Positions 53,722-64,000 of a DNA stretch of 64,000 nucleotides are shown here, piece by piece; position 1 is the first letter of the stretch; each line of letters starts with the position of its first letter. Origin of the DNA: Nephrocerus scutellatus (Eukaryota > Arthropoda > Insecta > Diptera > Pipunculidae); contig OX352763.1 of NCBI GenBank assembly GCA_947095585.1, forward strand, positions 104,511,908 through 104,575,907, written 5' to 3'. The notes below the pieces were generated by a model. The model saw only the letters and a program-made list of their open reading frames with translations. It was not told where the DNA came from and searched no databases. A program made the position numbers and the translations under genes.

Positions 53722-53929
53722 TACAAAACTTATTTTCGCAAAGGCGAAAAAGTGACGTATATTTAATGGGTTAATAAAAACAGTATTTATTATTATTATT
53801 TCAATTAAAAAAGGGGCTTGGCAGCTTACCCCCATTTATGCCAAAAATGTATATAGCTCCTTTTTCTTCGTTTCGTATTTTCTTTATTGTATTTATTGAC
53901 TTTATTATGAATATGTTCTTGTGTGTGGA

Positions 53930-54830
53930 AAATAAAATTTTTTATTAATGTTATCAACAAAAAAACTGCACTCAACTGACAACTTCGTTAAATAAAATGT
54001 GTTAATTATTTGATAATTAATTTTTAATTACAATTAAAAAAAATTAAAAGATAAACCTCAAACAATTTAAATTGAAGTCATAAAAAGCTATCAATTGGGT
54101 CACAAGAAATTAATTCATTATTTTTTAAATTGTTTGTAATTTAAAAGTCAAATTGTAAGATTGAAATAAAGTTTAAGATTGAAATAAAAAAAATAAAAGA
54201 GAAGCAATACATTAAATAAATAAAATTTTTGTTAAAGAATAAAATAAAAATTAAAAAAAAATTCAATAATAGTTGATTCCCTAGTGCGGAGTCTCCATAA
54301 CGCTTATCAAGCTGCTGTTTGTCTGAACAGTATTTTTATTAATGTTATTAATGTTATAAACAAAAAAAACTACACCTATATGACAATGACAATCTGAGAT
54401 AAACCTTAACCAACTAAAACTAAAGTCATAAAAAGCTATCAATTGGGTCACAAGAATGTCATTCATTATTTTTTAAATTGTTTGTAATTTAAAAGTCAGA
54501 TTGTGAGATTGAAAAAAATAAAGTCGTAAGATTAAAATAAAAGCAATATATTAAACAACTAAAATTTGTGTTAGGTTAGGTAAGGTTAGGTTCGGTGGCT
54601 GCTATTGCACACTTAGACCGAAGTACGGTCTATTGTGATACCACTGGATCAGAGCCTTTCCTCTTTTATTAAAATTTGTGTTAAAGTATAAAATAAAAAT
54701 TAAAAAAAAATACAATACAAAAATAGTTGATTTGCCTGGTGCAGAGTCTCCATACCGCTTATACCCATACAGCTGCTTTTTGTCTGAACAGTATTTTTCC
54801 GCATCAATGCGCCCGGAAACATCTAGTAAT
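53930..54830. repeat. Tandem duplication, ~347-bp unit
   Basis: CATAAAAAGCTATCAATTGG-GTCACAAG occurs at 54079 and 54426 (spacing 347). AGTCTCCATA(A/C)CGCTTAT occurs at 54287 and 54745; the larger spacing is due to the insertion at 54574-54669 in the second unit. No coding capacity. Confidence 0.88.
54574..54669. mobile_element. Short GGTTAGG-headed retroelement (SINE-like) with 14-bp target duplication
   Basis: GGTTAGGTAAGGTTAGGTTC, GGTGGCTGCTATTGCACACT, TAGACCGAAGTACGGTCTAT, TGTGATACCAC. It is flanked by TAAAATTTGTGTTA at 54560-54573 and 54670-54683. The first unit of the surrounding tandem duplication (around 54220) has the site unoccupied, confirming the insertion. The sequence resembles a very common dispersed repeat of schizophoran flies. 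Confidence 0.8.
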
Positions 54831-55230
54831 ATATATAATATCTAGTAATATATATAACATCAAGTAATATATGTATATAATAGTAAAATATTAGTATATT
54901 AAAGTAAAAATCTCGAATTTTCATTATAATTTTCTAGGTTACTTTATAATTTGTATTAATATCTAAAAAAAATGAGATAAATCTTTTATTAAAAACGAAA
55001 GGAACATCATGTAAATTTTTAATTTTAGTAAACACTTTATAAGAAATTAGTGAAACACAAAGTTCATAAAAATGTAAATTAAAACTTATATGAAAAAAAA
55101 TGAAATATATATGAAAAAATGCATATTAAATTACAGGAAATTGGTTTCATTTGTATAAATTTATTGTTTTACGACGATAATAAGCTAAAATAAATTTGTA
55201 AGTTAACAAATACATAGATAGACGGGTCAC
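54831..55230. other. No gene seen
   Basis: Very AT-rich. Confidence 0.45.
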
Positions 55231-56012
55231 TCAAGCTGTATCCAACGTAAGTACGATTCCGTTCTTTGTAAATTTTATTTTGTATCTCTCTTTCTCGTAT
55301 CGCATCGCATTTGACATTAAACCATTGGATAAGATAAGACATTGGATAACTCGGAGAATTTCCTCCGCAGTGGGGGGTTCAATGGGGATCCAGGTGCGAA
55401 CCCTCGGTGTGGGATATATTCCCTTGCCACAACCTCGAGCCTGGCACCCGGCCATATCCCCCCTAGGCTAGTTATGGCCTGCTTGTAGAGATCATGCGGA
55501 TTTCATGCCACCCGCCATAGCAACTTATAGGAGGTGGTCCCTCATGAAGGCCAGGGAGCTGCCAGCCAGCTTCAACAACCAACAGCATTCATTCAGGGGA
55601 GATCGTGCCATCGATGTCGCTACGATCAATTACTGTGACAACGATCTTGTCTTTCAGGAAGTCACTAAAGGACCTCAGATATGTGACAGTGGGACGACGA
55701 TGGGTACTGGTGTTATGTACCTTAGTTTGTTTGGAAACCGGAGCGGTTACCTCTACTGATCTCTGTCGCTTGGACGTGTATCGTTGCTCGTGGCGAGAAA
55801 GGAGGTCCATATGTACAGAGATCCGCAGTATACAGATAATGCTAGATATTCTGGAGGTCGCCAGGTATAAAGATCCACTGGGCTATTTTTTAAACTGGGC
55901 CCCAGCCATGTTGATTATCGGTACGTGTGACACCTTTATCCAGTGGATAAGGATGAGGGAGGGTGAAGGAACAGGAAGGATGGGCAAGGCTTTGGTTTCA
56001 GGACTCGTCTAG
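55231..56012 (-). pseudogene. Non-LTR ORF1 relic with DUF4780-like domain
   Basis: Minus strand: KRQRSVEVTAPVSKQTKVHN, YLRSFSDFLKDKIVVTVIDR with SDIDGTISPE (55810-55589), then after slips IYPTPRVRTWIPIEPPTAEE with ILRVIQC (55455 onward). The pair FxDxxKDxxxVxxIDR and RVxxWIPxxPPxxEEIL is the pattern of DUF4780, an RRM-like domain in ORF1 of insect non-LTR elements. At least two frameshifts are present. Upstream (to 56012) protein-like residues continue but I cannot name them. No ORF2 adjoins it. Confidence 0.55.
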
Positions 56013-57447
56013 AAAAAAATTCCCGAAAATCTCTGACCTTACTTAGCTCCTACAACTCTACAAATTCGACCCGCAGGTAGGGGAATTTACACTAAAAATA
56101 GTCAAATATAGTATATGAAGAGTTCGTTTCAATTTATTAACAACACGTTATTCTCATGGGTGTGCAGAAAATGATAAGCAAATCTACCAAAAAAAATTAA
56201 TTTTTTAAAATGCTTTAGCGGGCTATTTTTTCGATCCAAAAAGAATACTGATAAGAATTCGACAAAAATGATGTTATTTAACATTCGAACCAAATAATAA
56301 ATATACTATTTGTATAAACGAATAGACATTTAACGGAAATTTAATTTCTGTATTCCATTAAGCCTTTCCAAGGTCTAAATAGTTGTTGTGAGTAGATGAT
56401 AAAATGAATGCGACATTTATATAGGGCGTGTTTTTTATTATGTCGGAGAAATCAGAGAGATAACAGAAATATCTGAGATAATAAGACACATGTGCGTAGA
56501 CATCTCGTTTCTCATCTCTTCCCCTATTTCCTAAAGACAACGCTGTGCTATGCTTTATAAGATTGCAAATTATATATAAAAAAATATCCGATTAATGCGA
56601 TAATTGTTTTCTCTGCTCAGATCTGTCAGATCAACCAAATTATCTGCTGTTTTCTTAGTACCAGAGAAAAGTTTAATTTCTCACCTGAATGCTCTATGGT
56701 AGTCGACATGTCTCATTTTTAAAGAAACAAACGACTACAGCTGGTAAAAAATATTCATATCATATCCGAGAATTATCGGAGTGCAAAAAAAAACAACTCA
56801 GAGAATACAATTTTTTCTCGGAGAGTTAAATTATCTCGCCATAAAGCGCAAAGTAGGTGACATTTTTGCTGTATTTCTTTACGAATGGACAACTGCTTGC
56901 TATTATACAAAATCGGACTTCGGCTTCGAGTCAAATGTAAAGTAAATAATATCCATTGATAAAGTACACCGAGCGCATTATGCGTTGTACGATGGTTTTA
57001 ATCTACATATTTGTACATGTTTTAACTCTTTTATCCATTCTTTGAAAAATAATAAACTTATATTTTGGAAAATAATCAAAACGTTTTAATTTATAATTTC
57101 ACAAACATTCGACGCAATCCAAATAAAAAGTCCAAACATAACCAAACCTTATCAAGGTTCGAGTATCGGATATTATTACTTGTCATTATTCAGTACTTTA
57201 GTCGAAGTCCGATTGATTCGGGTTTGTTCCGATAAATGCGTCAACTAAATTGGATTAGTAGATTCCAACGGACTAGGCACAACGCGCTTGTTGTATTTAT
57301 CTTACTCGAACCTTGTTATGTGTTTTGGTTATGTTTGGACTTCAATTTTTATTTGGCTTGCCATTTATTTTTGGCTCAGTATGTGGAACCTATTAAATCG
57401 ATTTCGCAGCCATCTTCATACCGCATTTTTTTTAAATTGTGGTACTA
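56013..57447. other. No gene seen
   Basis: AT-rich. Several words GATAATTT / CGGAGA around 56440-56830 recur loosely (TCTGAGATAA, TCAGAGAGAT), possibly an old inverted-repeat element, not resolved. Confidence 0.4.
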
Positions 57448-58751
57448 AAGGGTGTTTTTTTAGGAGGTTTGTTTTTCCGATAGATGTCGTTTTATTTTAT
57501 GACAGTTGTTTTGACAGCTCAAAGTGGCATTTCTACTCAGTATTGTTTGGCAAATCATTATGAATAGGTTAACTCCAGAACAACGTTTTCAAATCGTGGA
57601 AATTTATTTTCAAAATCAGTGTTCAATTAAAAATGTTTATAGAGCACTTCGTGAATTTTATGGTGCACATAATCGTCCGTCAGAGACCACCATAAAGAAC
57701 GTAATTACCAAATTTCGGTCTACATTCACTCTTTTGGATGCCAAGCCACCGACAAGAATGAGAAGAGTTCGTACAGAAGAAAATATTGCTGTCGTTGAGG
57801 CCAGTGTCGAAGAAAACGACAATTTATCGATTCGTCGTCGTGCTCAGCAAATTGGACTTTGTCCATCGACTTTATGGAAAATTTTACGTAAAGATTTGGG
57901 TTTGGTGCCATACAAAATTCAATTGGTGCAAGAATTAAAGCCACACGACCATCGTTTGCGCCGTGAATTCAGTGATTGGTCGTTAAATCAATTGAACGAA
58001 GATCCATTTTTTTACCGTAAAATTCTCTTCAGTGATGAGGCGCATTTTTTGTTAAATGGATACGTCAACAAACAAAATTGTCGCATTTGGAGCAAAGATA
58101 ATCCACACGCCGTTCAAGAATTACCAATGCATCCTGATAAATGTACTGTTTGGTGCGGTCTATGGGCTGGTGGGATCATCGGTCCATATTTCTTTAAAAA
58201 TGAGGAAGGACGACGCGTTACCGTGAATGGAAATCGATACAGAACCATGTTAAATGAGTTTTTGTTGTCAAATCTTGAAGATATGGATATGGATGAAATG
58301 TGGTTTCAACAAGATGGTGCCACTTGCCATACAGCACGTGAAACAATCGACTTATTGAAAGAAACTTTCAACGACAACATTATTTCGAGAAATGGTCCGG
58401 TGAATTGGCCTCCGCGTTCGTGCGATTTGACGCCACTCGATTACTTTTTGTGGGGATACGTGAAGTCATTGGTTTATGTGGATAAACCTCAATCGATTGA
58501 CGCTTTGGAAACCAATATTCAACGTGTCATTGCTGACATACGCCCTCAAATGCTTGAAAAAGTGCTGGAAAATTGGACCTCCAGAATGACATTTGTGAAA
58601 AATAGTCGTGGTAGCCATATGCCAGAAATTGTGTTTAAATGTTAAATGCCAAAAAATTATCTACCAAATAAAAAAAATTTTTGGTCATTTCATAATTTTA
58701 TATGTGTTTTATTCAAAAAAAAAATCGGCAACCTCTTAAAAAAACACCCGT
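57448..58751. mobile_element. Tc1/mariner element copy 2 (DD41D type)
   Basis: Begins AAGGGTGTTTTTTTAGGAGG and ends AACCTCTTAAAAAAACACCCGT, flanked by TA (57446-57447 and 58752-58753). 1304 bp. Same family as copy 1 at 33.6 kb and in opposite orientation. Confidence 0.94.
57524..58645 (+). CDS. Mariner-type transposase, intact (copy 2)
   Basis: 373 codons with the same protein, residue for residue, as copy 1; preferred start at the internal Met 57560. All features given for copy 1 apply: two N-terminal helix-turn-helix units, DEAHF, QQDGATCH and LTPLDYFLWG. The overlapping antisense frame (57944-57726) is also identical between copies, which means the DNA is near-identical, not just the protein. 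The 3' untranslated part differs: here AATTATCTACCAAATAAAAA replaces a shorter stretch. The two copies must have transposed recently or been recently duplicated. Confidence 0.95.
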   Translation: MAFLLSIVWQIIMNRLTPEQRFQIVEIYFQNQCSIKNVYRALREFYGAHNRPSETTIKNVITKFRSTFTLLDAKPPTRMRRVRTEENIAVVEASVEENDNLSIRRRAQQIGLCPSTLWKILRKDLGLVPYKIQLVQELKPHDHRLRREFSDWSLNQLNEDPFFYRKILFSDEAHFLLNGYVNKQNCRIWSKDNPHAVQELPMHPDKCTVWCGLWAGGIIGPYFFKNEEGRRVTVNGNRYRTMLNEFLLSNLEDMDMDEMWFQQDGATCHTARETIDLLKETFNDNIISRNGPVNWPPRSCDLTPLDYFLWGYVKSLVYVDKPQSIDALETNIQRVIADIRPQMLEKVLENWTSRMTFVKNSRGSHMPEIVFKC

Positions 58752-58753
58752 TA

Positions 58754-59841
58754 TAATTTAAAACTTTTTAAATCACAAATTATCTTACAAAATATTGGTT
58801 TTTTATTTTTCGAAGATTGGATAAATGACTTAAAACAAGTACAATATGTATAAATATGTAGATTAAAAATCGTTGTACAAACGCACAACCGACTCGTTGT
58901 ATAATTTTTAAAAATAACAATTTTATTGTTATCTACTCACAACTACTTCGTAGACATGGGAAAATCGAATAAATTAAAAATGAGTATGTACATATTCTAA
59001 AGTCGTGGGAATTACTATTCTTAAGAAAGGTTAAAGAATCTGCAAATTTCGAGCAGTTGTCGTTAAATAATGGAAGACGGAAAATATTAACCATTTTTTT
59101 AAACCGGTATGCACCTTCGGTAATCGTGAAACTTAGCCGAGTCAAAAACTAGTTATTTGTTCACTCCCAGGCAAAATTTCGAAATGTGGATTCTGTTAGT
59201 TGTGACCAACACCTTTTCGTGCTACTTTTTCTATGTACTTTTCTACAAACTTTTTGTACTTAAACCGAAACCAAATGCAAAATTTCCAAGTGGTTTAGTT
59301 ATGAATAAAATTGTCTTTTATTATGCGTTGTTATTTAGAAAAATTATTTAATTGTTTGTAGAAAATAAACGAAACGAAATATTTGTACTGCAGGGCAAAA
59401 GATAACCTGGGAAGAAGTGTATGCTTTCAAGGATGCCATGTGCCGCTGCAACTTACTACTTTTCCAATAAATAAAACGGTTCTTAATAGAAGATAAATGA
59501 ACTTTAATGAAGATAACTCCATAGAAAACCTTTTTTCATACATCACACATCCACAAAGCGCTTACTCGTACCTCAGACTATGCATACTGTTACGAAATTT
59601 TGTCCTTCTAGAGTTCGTAATTTTGCAAAAAAAAAAATCAATACAAGTTCGGTTATTTACAAATTACAACTTTAATTAACGAATATCAAGAGTTTCACAC
59701 TGGTGATTACTTATTTCATTCACACAGTCAAACACTTAAGTCCGAATCGATTGACGTTGCTACAACTACATCTCACGCTATAGCAATGGAATAGTGTGGA
59801 ATGACACATTGTAGTCATCAAAATCCGTCACTAAAAGCATT
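58754..59841. other. No gene seen
   Basis: AT-rich, low-information open frames only. Confidence 0.45.
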
Positions 59842-60408
59842 GTGGCAGAAAGTGTGTGTGAAGCGCCATCAACATCAATTCACCGTCGTTCTCAACAATT
59901 GAACACTTCGGAGACATCATTGAGACGAATTTTGCATAAAGACCTTGGTATGGATATTGGCAACATTTGGTTTCAACAGGACGGCGCTACGTGCCACACA
60001 GCCGAAGCTACACTCGATGTTTTGCGCCCTGTTTTTGAAGATCGCATTATCAGCCCAGAGCTGATGTCGTTTGGCCACCTCGGAGCTGCGATTTGACACC
60101 GTTGGACTATTATTTGTGGGGTGGCCTAAAAGATAAGTGTTACGCCGACAAGCCAGAGACAATTGACGCTTTAAAGGACAATATTCGTGAAGCCATTGGT
60201 GAAATACAGCTGCACACAATCGATAATGTGCTTAAAAATTGGACCGATCGTGTAGGCTACTGCATGGCCAGCCGAGGCAGCCATTTGAATGAAATTATTT
60301 TCCATTGTTAACCGGAAGGATTGTACTTTCAAATAAAAAAATTTGAGAAAATATTCAGTAGTTTTTTTTATAGCATTTTTAAAAAAAAAAGTTATTTGGC
60401 GGACCCTT
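59842..60408 (+). pseudogene. Decayed DD41D mariner with internal deletion
   Basis: MAESVCEAPSTSIHRRSQQL, SLRRILHKDLGM joins directly to DIGNIWFQQDGATCHTAEAT (the segment bearing the first catalytic Asp is deleted), then after a frame slip CDLTPLDYYLWGGLKDKCYA and ENWTDR-like SRGSHLNEIIFHC. The spacing second Asp to DYYLW is again 41. The right end is TTTGGCGGACCCTT followed by TA (60409-60410); no left end was found. It is a different, older family member than the two intact copies. Confidence 0.85.
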
Positions 60409-60449
60409 TACTTGCAAGTTCTCTAGTACAAATCCAAATCATAGCTAAC

Positions 60450-60653
60450 TACGATAAGGTATGGGGTATTTACACCTAATCGTTTGCGCATAGGTTCGAG
60501 GTTCAAATTCTCAATTCGCCGTTCGGATGCGGTATTAAATTGTAGGTCCTTTCTCTTTGTGTGAAAAAATATACATGCACAAGACATATGATCGCTAGAA
60601 GGTAGGCACATGAACCGCAATCGTCTGTCGCGCCAAAATATTATTATTTCTAT
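60450..60653 (+). repeat. tRNA-derived SINE copy
   Basis: GTTTGCGCATAGGTTCGAGG with B-box-like GGTTCAAATTC (60499-60511), then the family body (GTAGGTCCTTTCTCTTTGTG, ATACATGCACAAG, GAACCGCAATCGTCTGTCGC) and an ATT-rich tail. Confidence 0.72.
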
Positions 60654-62045
60654 CTAATCAAATTTGAATTTGAAAAGGTTATATTTTTAAATTCTCTTTT
60701 CTCTTTATTAACTTCGCGAGCCCATGGATCTGTCAGTCTGTCTGTTTGTATCTCTGTCGTTAAATCTTGCGATTATTTTTTAAACCACTTTACAAAGCCC
60801 GATTTTATTGAAATGTGTGCCAAATGTGTGTATTTTCGGTGACAACACTTTGTATAACAATTTAAATGGAAGGTATCGGTCCCCAAGGTCGGGCGGCTTT
60901 CATATAATATTTTTTTTAATTAACCCGATTTTATTGAATTATCTATATTAACTTTGAGTGCCCGGATTAGATTCCAGATTAAGTAATTTTATTAAAATAT
61001 TTAGGTAATATACAATTTTGACTTAAAACTAAACTTATAACTATTATTAATAAGTGTCGGCTCAACAATAGGGGCCCGACGTAATGTTGATCTCGAGTGC
61101 CCGGTTGTCTGTCTGTGTGTCGGTGGCTGGCTGGCTTGCTGGTGGAATCTTGTGATCAATTTTTAACTCACTTCCTAAAGCACGATTTTATTCAAATTTT
61201 GTACACATGTGTAACTTTGGTGACAACACTTTTTGTAAAAATTTGTAAGTGATCGGGCCCTAATGCCTAGCTGCTCCCATATAATTTTTTTAAATTCTCT
61301 ATTTTAACTACGCGTGCCCGTGTGTTTGTTTGTTTGGCGTGGAATCTTGTGATCAGTTTTAACTCACTTCCTAAGGCCGTTTTTATTGAAACTTTGCACA
61401 CATATGTATTTCCGGTGACAACACTTTTTATTAAAATACATTTTCCTTCAAATTTTAAACACATGCGTATATCCGATGGACACCACATTTTATGTAAAAT
61501 TTTTGGAGTGATCGGGCCCCGAAGTCGGGGGGCCATACAAATTTTTTAAAATTTTTACCCGATTTTCTATAAATTTTATGCAGATGTATATCCCCGATGA
61601 ACAACACTTTTTGTAAAATTTTGGAAGTGATCGGGTCCGTTAAACTTTGCACAATCTTCGATTAGAGAATTGAGATGAAATATTTTTATTTGTGTCTGGC
61701 GTCTGGAATCTTGTTTTTTTTTTATAATGTACTAAAGGGATTTACACCCTTATAGTGCTTAGCACAGCGTGGGCGTTAGGAAATTAAGGAGTGGAAAAGA
61801 AAATATGTCTATGCACGCATTTCTTAAATGACTGCAGATCATATATGCAGATCATATGCAGATTATATGCAGATGAACTTGTTATTAATTTTAAGCCCAC
61901 TTCCTTAAGCCCGATTTTTTTTAACTGTGCACACATGTGTCATCCAATTGTTAAAAATTTGGAAGTGATCGGGCCCCAGGACCAAAGTGCTTCCACATAA
62001 ATTATTTCAAAACTACCCCGATTGCATTCAAAATTTGCACACCTT
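60654..62045. repeat. Degenerate tandem repeats with GTGATCGGGCCC core
   Basis: At least five diverged units share the order CACTTCCTAAAGCCCGATTT, TTTGCACACATGTGTAT, CGGTGACAACACTTTTTGTA and AGTGATCGGGCCC, at about 60785-60950, 61160-61290, 61365-61540, 61545-61640 and 61895-62045. GTGCCCG...TGTCTGTCTG words separate some units. There is no consistent long reading frame. Confidence 0.75.
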
Positions 62046-62500
62046 GTTTTCTTCAATTAGAGAATGCGTACAGTGACATTCGTTTAAATTTTTTTCGGAC
62101 CTAACGTCGAATTTCGAAGAAAGTTTCAGGCTGTCAGGCTTTTACTAAATCCTATTTTTTTTTAAAATTTTAAATAACATATCGTAAAACAACAAGGAAT
62201 CGATACTCCATTTTTTTTATAAAACATCGACTAAGCGATCCTTTGTATCATCAGATAACAATAATTGCCCAAAATCAACAAAAGCAAAGTTTGGTGGCGG
62301 CATTACGCAACCCCCTTGCCGACGTTCCATTTTAAATATTTGTTGGGAACGACCGACCGTACACCATTCCCTTTGTTAATTCCGCGGCAATACAGTTATT
62401 TTATTATTTGTGAACAACATAATAATACGCTTAATTGTTGTATGGCATCAGCATTGTTCCAGCTATATAGAGATAGTCTGTGTATACTGTGTATGTCTGC
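62046..62500. other. No gene seen
   Basis: AT-rich, no recognisable domain. Confidence 0.4.
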
Positions 62501-62790
62501 TCATTCTACTAGACATCCGATTTGGCAACCCCTCAAAAGATACGTAGAACTAGCGTCGTTCTGTTCCGTGTAGATTGCATGTGGCCTTGTGGGTGAATTT
62601 TCCTGAACTGAAAGCAACGCCGACCTCTGATGCTTGACGACGACGATTCCTTCCTTTTCTTTTTGTTCATCATAATCCGCCAACAACGTTGATGATTTTA
62701 TTATAGTCGGTGTGGATAATGTTGTATTGTGTCAAAAAATTGACTCCCAACACTCGGTCAGGCAATTTGGAAGCCCCTCAGGCAAAACAT
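62501..62790 (-). pseudogene. Possible gypsy protease scrap
   Basis: Minus strand KLPDRVLGVNFLTQYNIIHT with DYNKI resembles the end of a retroviral aspartic protease (xILGxDFLxxYxxxIDYxxxx). It continues in another frame as MLADYDEQKEKEGIVVVKHQ. Too short for a firm call. Confidence 0.35.
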
Positions 62791-63904
62791 GGTTATGACT
62801 TGATGGGCCATTTCAAAGCACACGACGTTGATGGTCATGAATTCAAAGTGCAATATGTGTGTACATGTATACTCGTATCATCCCTTCATCCTTGACAGCA
62901 GAGCATAGAAAACATATTGTTCCTTTTGAGAGACCGGCAAAGGGAAAATCAGTTAACACTCTCTGTACACACGTCATGTATGACGTACATATATTGGTGG
63001 CATCAGATTGAGCGAAGGACACACAAATTACATGCCTAATACCACACAATACCGCACTGGGGACTTGAGAACTTTCTTCTTCTTCTTCTTCTTCTACTTC
63101 TTCTTCTTGTTCCACGGTTATCTAAACAAAACGTTGAAAAATTGTTATAGAGGATAACTACAACCCCGAACATGACCGAACCCACAGTTAGAGATGGTTT
63201 TATGAGGTGTGAGAGTGGGGAGTGTATGCGGCGGATGACTACGCGGTTTCTTGCCCTTATCTGTTTCTTTCCATTGTGTTGACGTGTTGATGATGTTTAC
63301 TCTCAACTCCACCCACCTTTTTGTGTCTGAAATATGTTTTCACTCGGTGAAAATTTCAAGTAAGAGTATAAGAGACTTGGACGGAAAAGAAAACAAAAAG
63401 AGCAGAAGGGACGGTCGGTCGGTCGGTCGGACCGACATCAGGGTGATAATTTGTTTTCATTAAAATTGTATTTCGTTTCCAGGGTATTAAGGCGTTGGCA
63501 GGTTATGACTTTATTAATTTCTTGTTAAATGGAACCAGACGCTGGCTGCTTCAGTATTGAAAGATTCAGCGTAGGAGCGAGCAAGGCTAAGTGAGAAATT
63601 TGATGCGATTTAATATGAAATGATTACGGCGGAAAGTAGGCGTTACGATGATGTTATGGTGTTGGTCCAGACCCTTATGTTATGTGTGTGTTATGCGATA
63701 AAAATAGCTTCGTTAGAAGGCGTTGAGCGTCATTCAAGATTTATTAACTTGTTTCTTGTGGATTTTGGTTGTTGTTGTTTTTTTTTAAATCAACATTTAA
63801 TTATCTTTAGTTTTTTCATCGCACCACCGCTGTTAGGAAGGAGAATAATTTTAAAATATTACCACAGCCGGAGATTTTTAGATTTAGACAGATAGTTTCT
63901 TTAT
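62791..63904. other. No gene; microsatellites
   Basis: (TTC)n at 63072-63108 and (GGTC)n at 63411-63437, the latter ending in a small palindrome GGTCGGACCGAC. Open frames are of low complexity. Confidence 0.5.
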
Positions 63905-63975
63905 TTATAGCAGAGTGTTAAAATATTGTTACGAAAAGTAATTAGTAAGATAATGGGGTTCGAATCCTAGATAAA
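63905..63975 (+). other. tRNA-like promoter words (decayed SINE?)
   Basis: TAGCAGAGTGT at 63909 is A-box-like and GGTTCGAATCC at 63956 is a perfect B box, about 47 bases apart as in tRNA genes. The stems of a cloverleaf do not pair, so this is more likely the head of a SINE that runs off the window than a tRNA gene. Confidence 0.3.
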
Positions 63976-64000
63976 TCGTAATGCGTCCACAATAACGCCA

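Noticed and set aside
54571..54592. GGTTAGG words as telomeric repeat
   Set aside because: Only a few imperfect units, flanked by an exact 14-bp target duplication, and higher flies do not use TTAGG telomeres; it is a retroelement head.
57726..57944. 72-codon antisense frame in the mariner
   Set aside because: Shadow of the transposase; also present, identically, in the other copy.
63905..63975. Functional tRNA gene
   Set aside because: A- and B-box-like words are present but acceptor and anticodon stems do not pair.
1..64000. Host protein-coding genes
   Set aside because: Every recognisable domain belongs to a transposable element; the RING ORF and the ORF at 43.4 kb are the only unresolved candidates and are kept as such.

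Overview
This window reads as heterochromatin-like or intergenic DNA of a higher fly (Diptera, Schizophora). I found no host gene I could defend. The DNA is AT-rich, the introns are about 50-75 bp with GT/AG ends, and almost every protein-like stretch belongs to a transposable element. Mariner copies with a DD41D spacing, a GGTTAGG-rich dispersed repeat, BEL/Pao, copia, gypsy, Jockey and RTE relics suggest a tephritid-like or other schizophoran fly. That host assignment is inference only.

Layout. 1-1620: dead Jockey-type ORF2. 2003-7313: a decayed PIF/Harbinger transposase split by a second, complete-ended Harbinger (2385-6690, TTA target duplication). 7343-9681: a piggyBac element (TTAA), followed by a BEL/Pao protease relic. 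10.4-12.4 kb: a cluster of small hairpins and a ~254-bp tandem repeat. 12.9-18.8 kb: two BEL/Pao gag relics, a MITE and a gypsy integrase piece. 18.8-22.5 kb: Jockey ORF2, a Harbinger catalytic core and a hAT transposase head to tail. 22.7 kb: a 182-bp MITE with a TAA duplication. 23.1-26.0 kb: gypsy gag with its LTR, then a second gypsy pol relic. 27.06-27.9 kb: an 88-bp satellite running directly into an RTE 3' end. 28.9-31.0 kb: BEL integrase end, a non-LTR ORF1 and an errantivirus-like LTR. 33.0-34.9 kb: a RING-H2 ORF beside an intact mariner. 36.5-41.0 kb: MADF relics, then a Harbinger-like element that carries only a MADF-BESS gene, inserted in a BEL gag whose LTR and primer site survive. 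41-46 kb: a SINE piece, local duplications and a core-deleted Harbinger. 46.9-49.7 kb: a delimited Harbinger (CAG duplication) with both of its genes. 49.8-52.3 kb: copia LTR and gag, gypsy RNase H, a SINE and an EEP endonuclease. 53.5-56 kb: a MITE, a tandem duplication holding a SINE insertion, and a non-LTR ORF1. 57.4-58.8 kb: a second intact mariner, identical in protein to the first and inverted relative to it. 59.8-62.8 kb: a mariner relic, a SINE, degenerate tandem repeats and a gypsy protease scrap.

How the parts relate. Most elements are broken and nested, so this is a graveyard in which relative ages can be read from who interrupts whom. The two mariners look recent: intact ORFs and apparently matching flanking ends. 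The recurrent theme is PIF/Harbinger. At several loci the DNA-binding partner gene (Myb/SANT or MADF) survives although the transposase catalytic core is missing. This may mean that partner-only copies are mobilised in trans, but it is only a hypothesis. Several duplications supply in-window empty sites that prove specific insertions.
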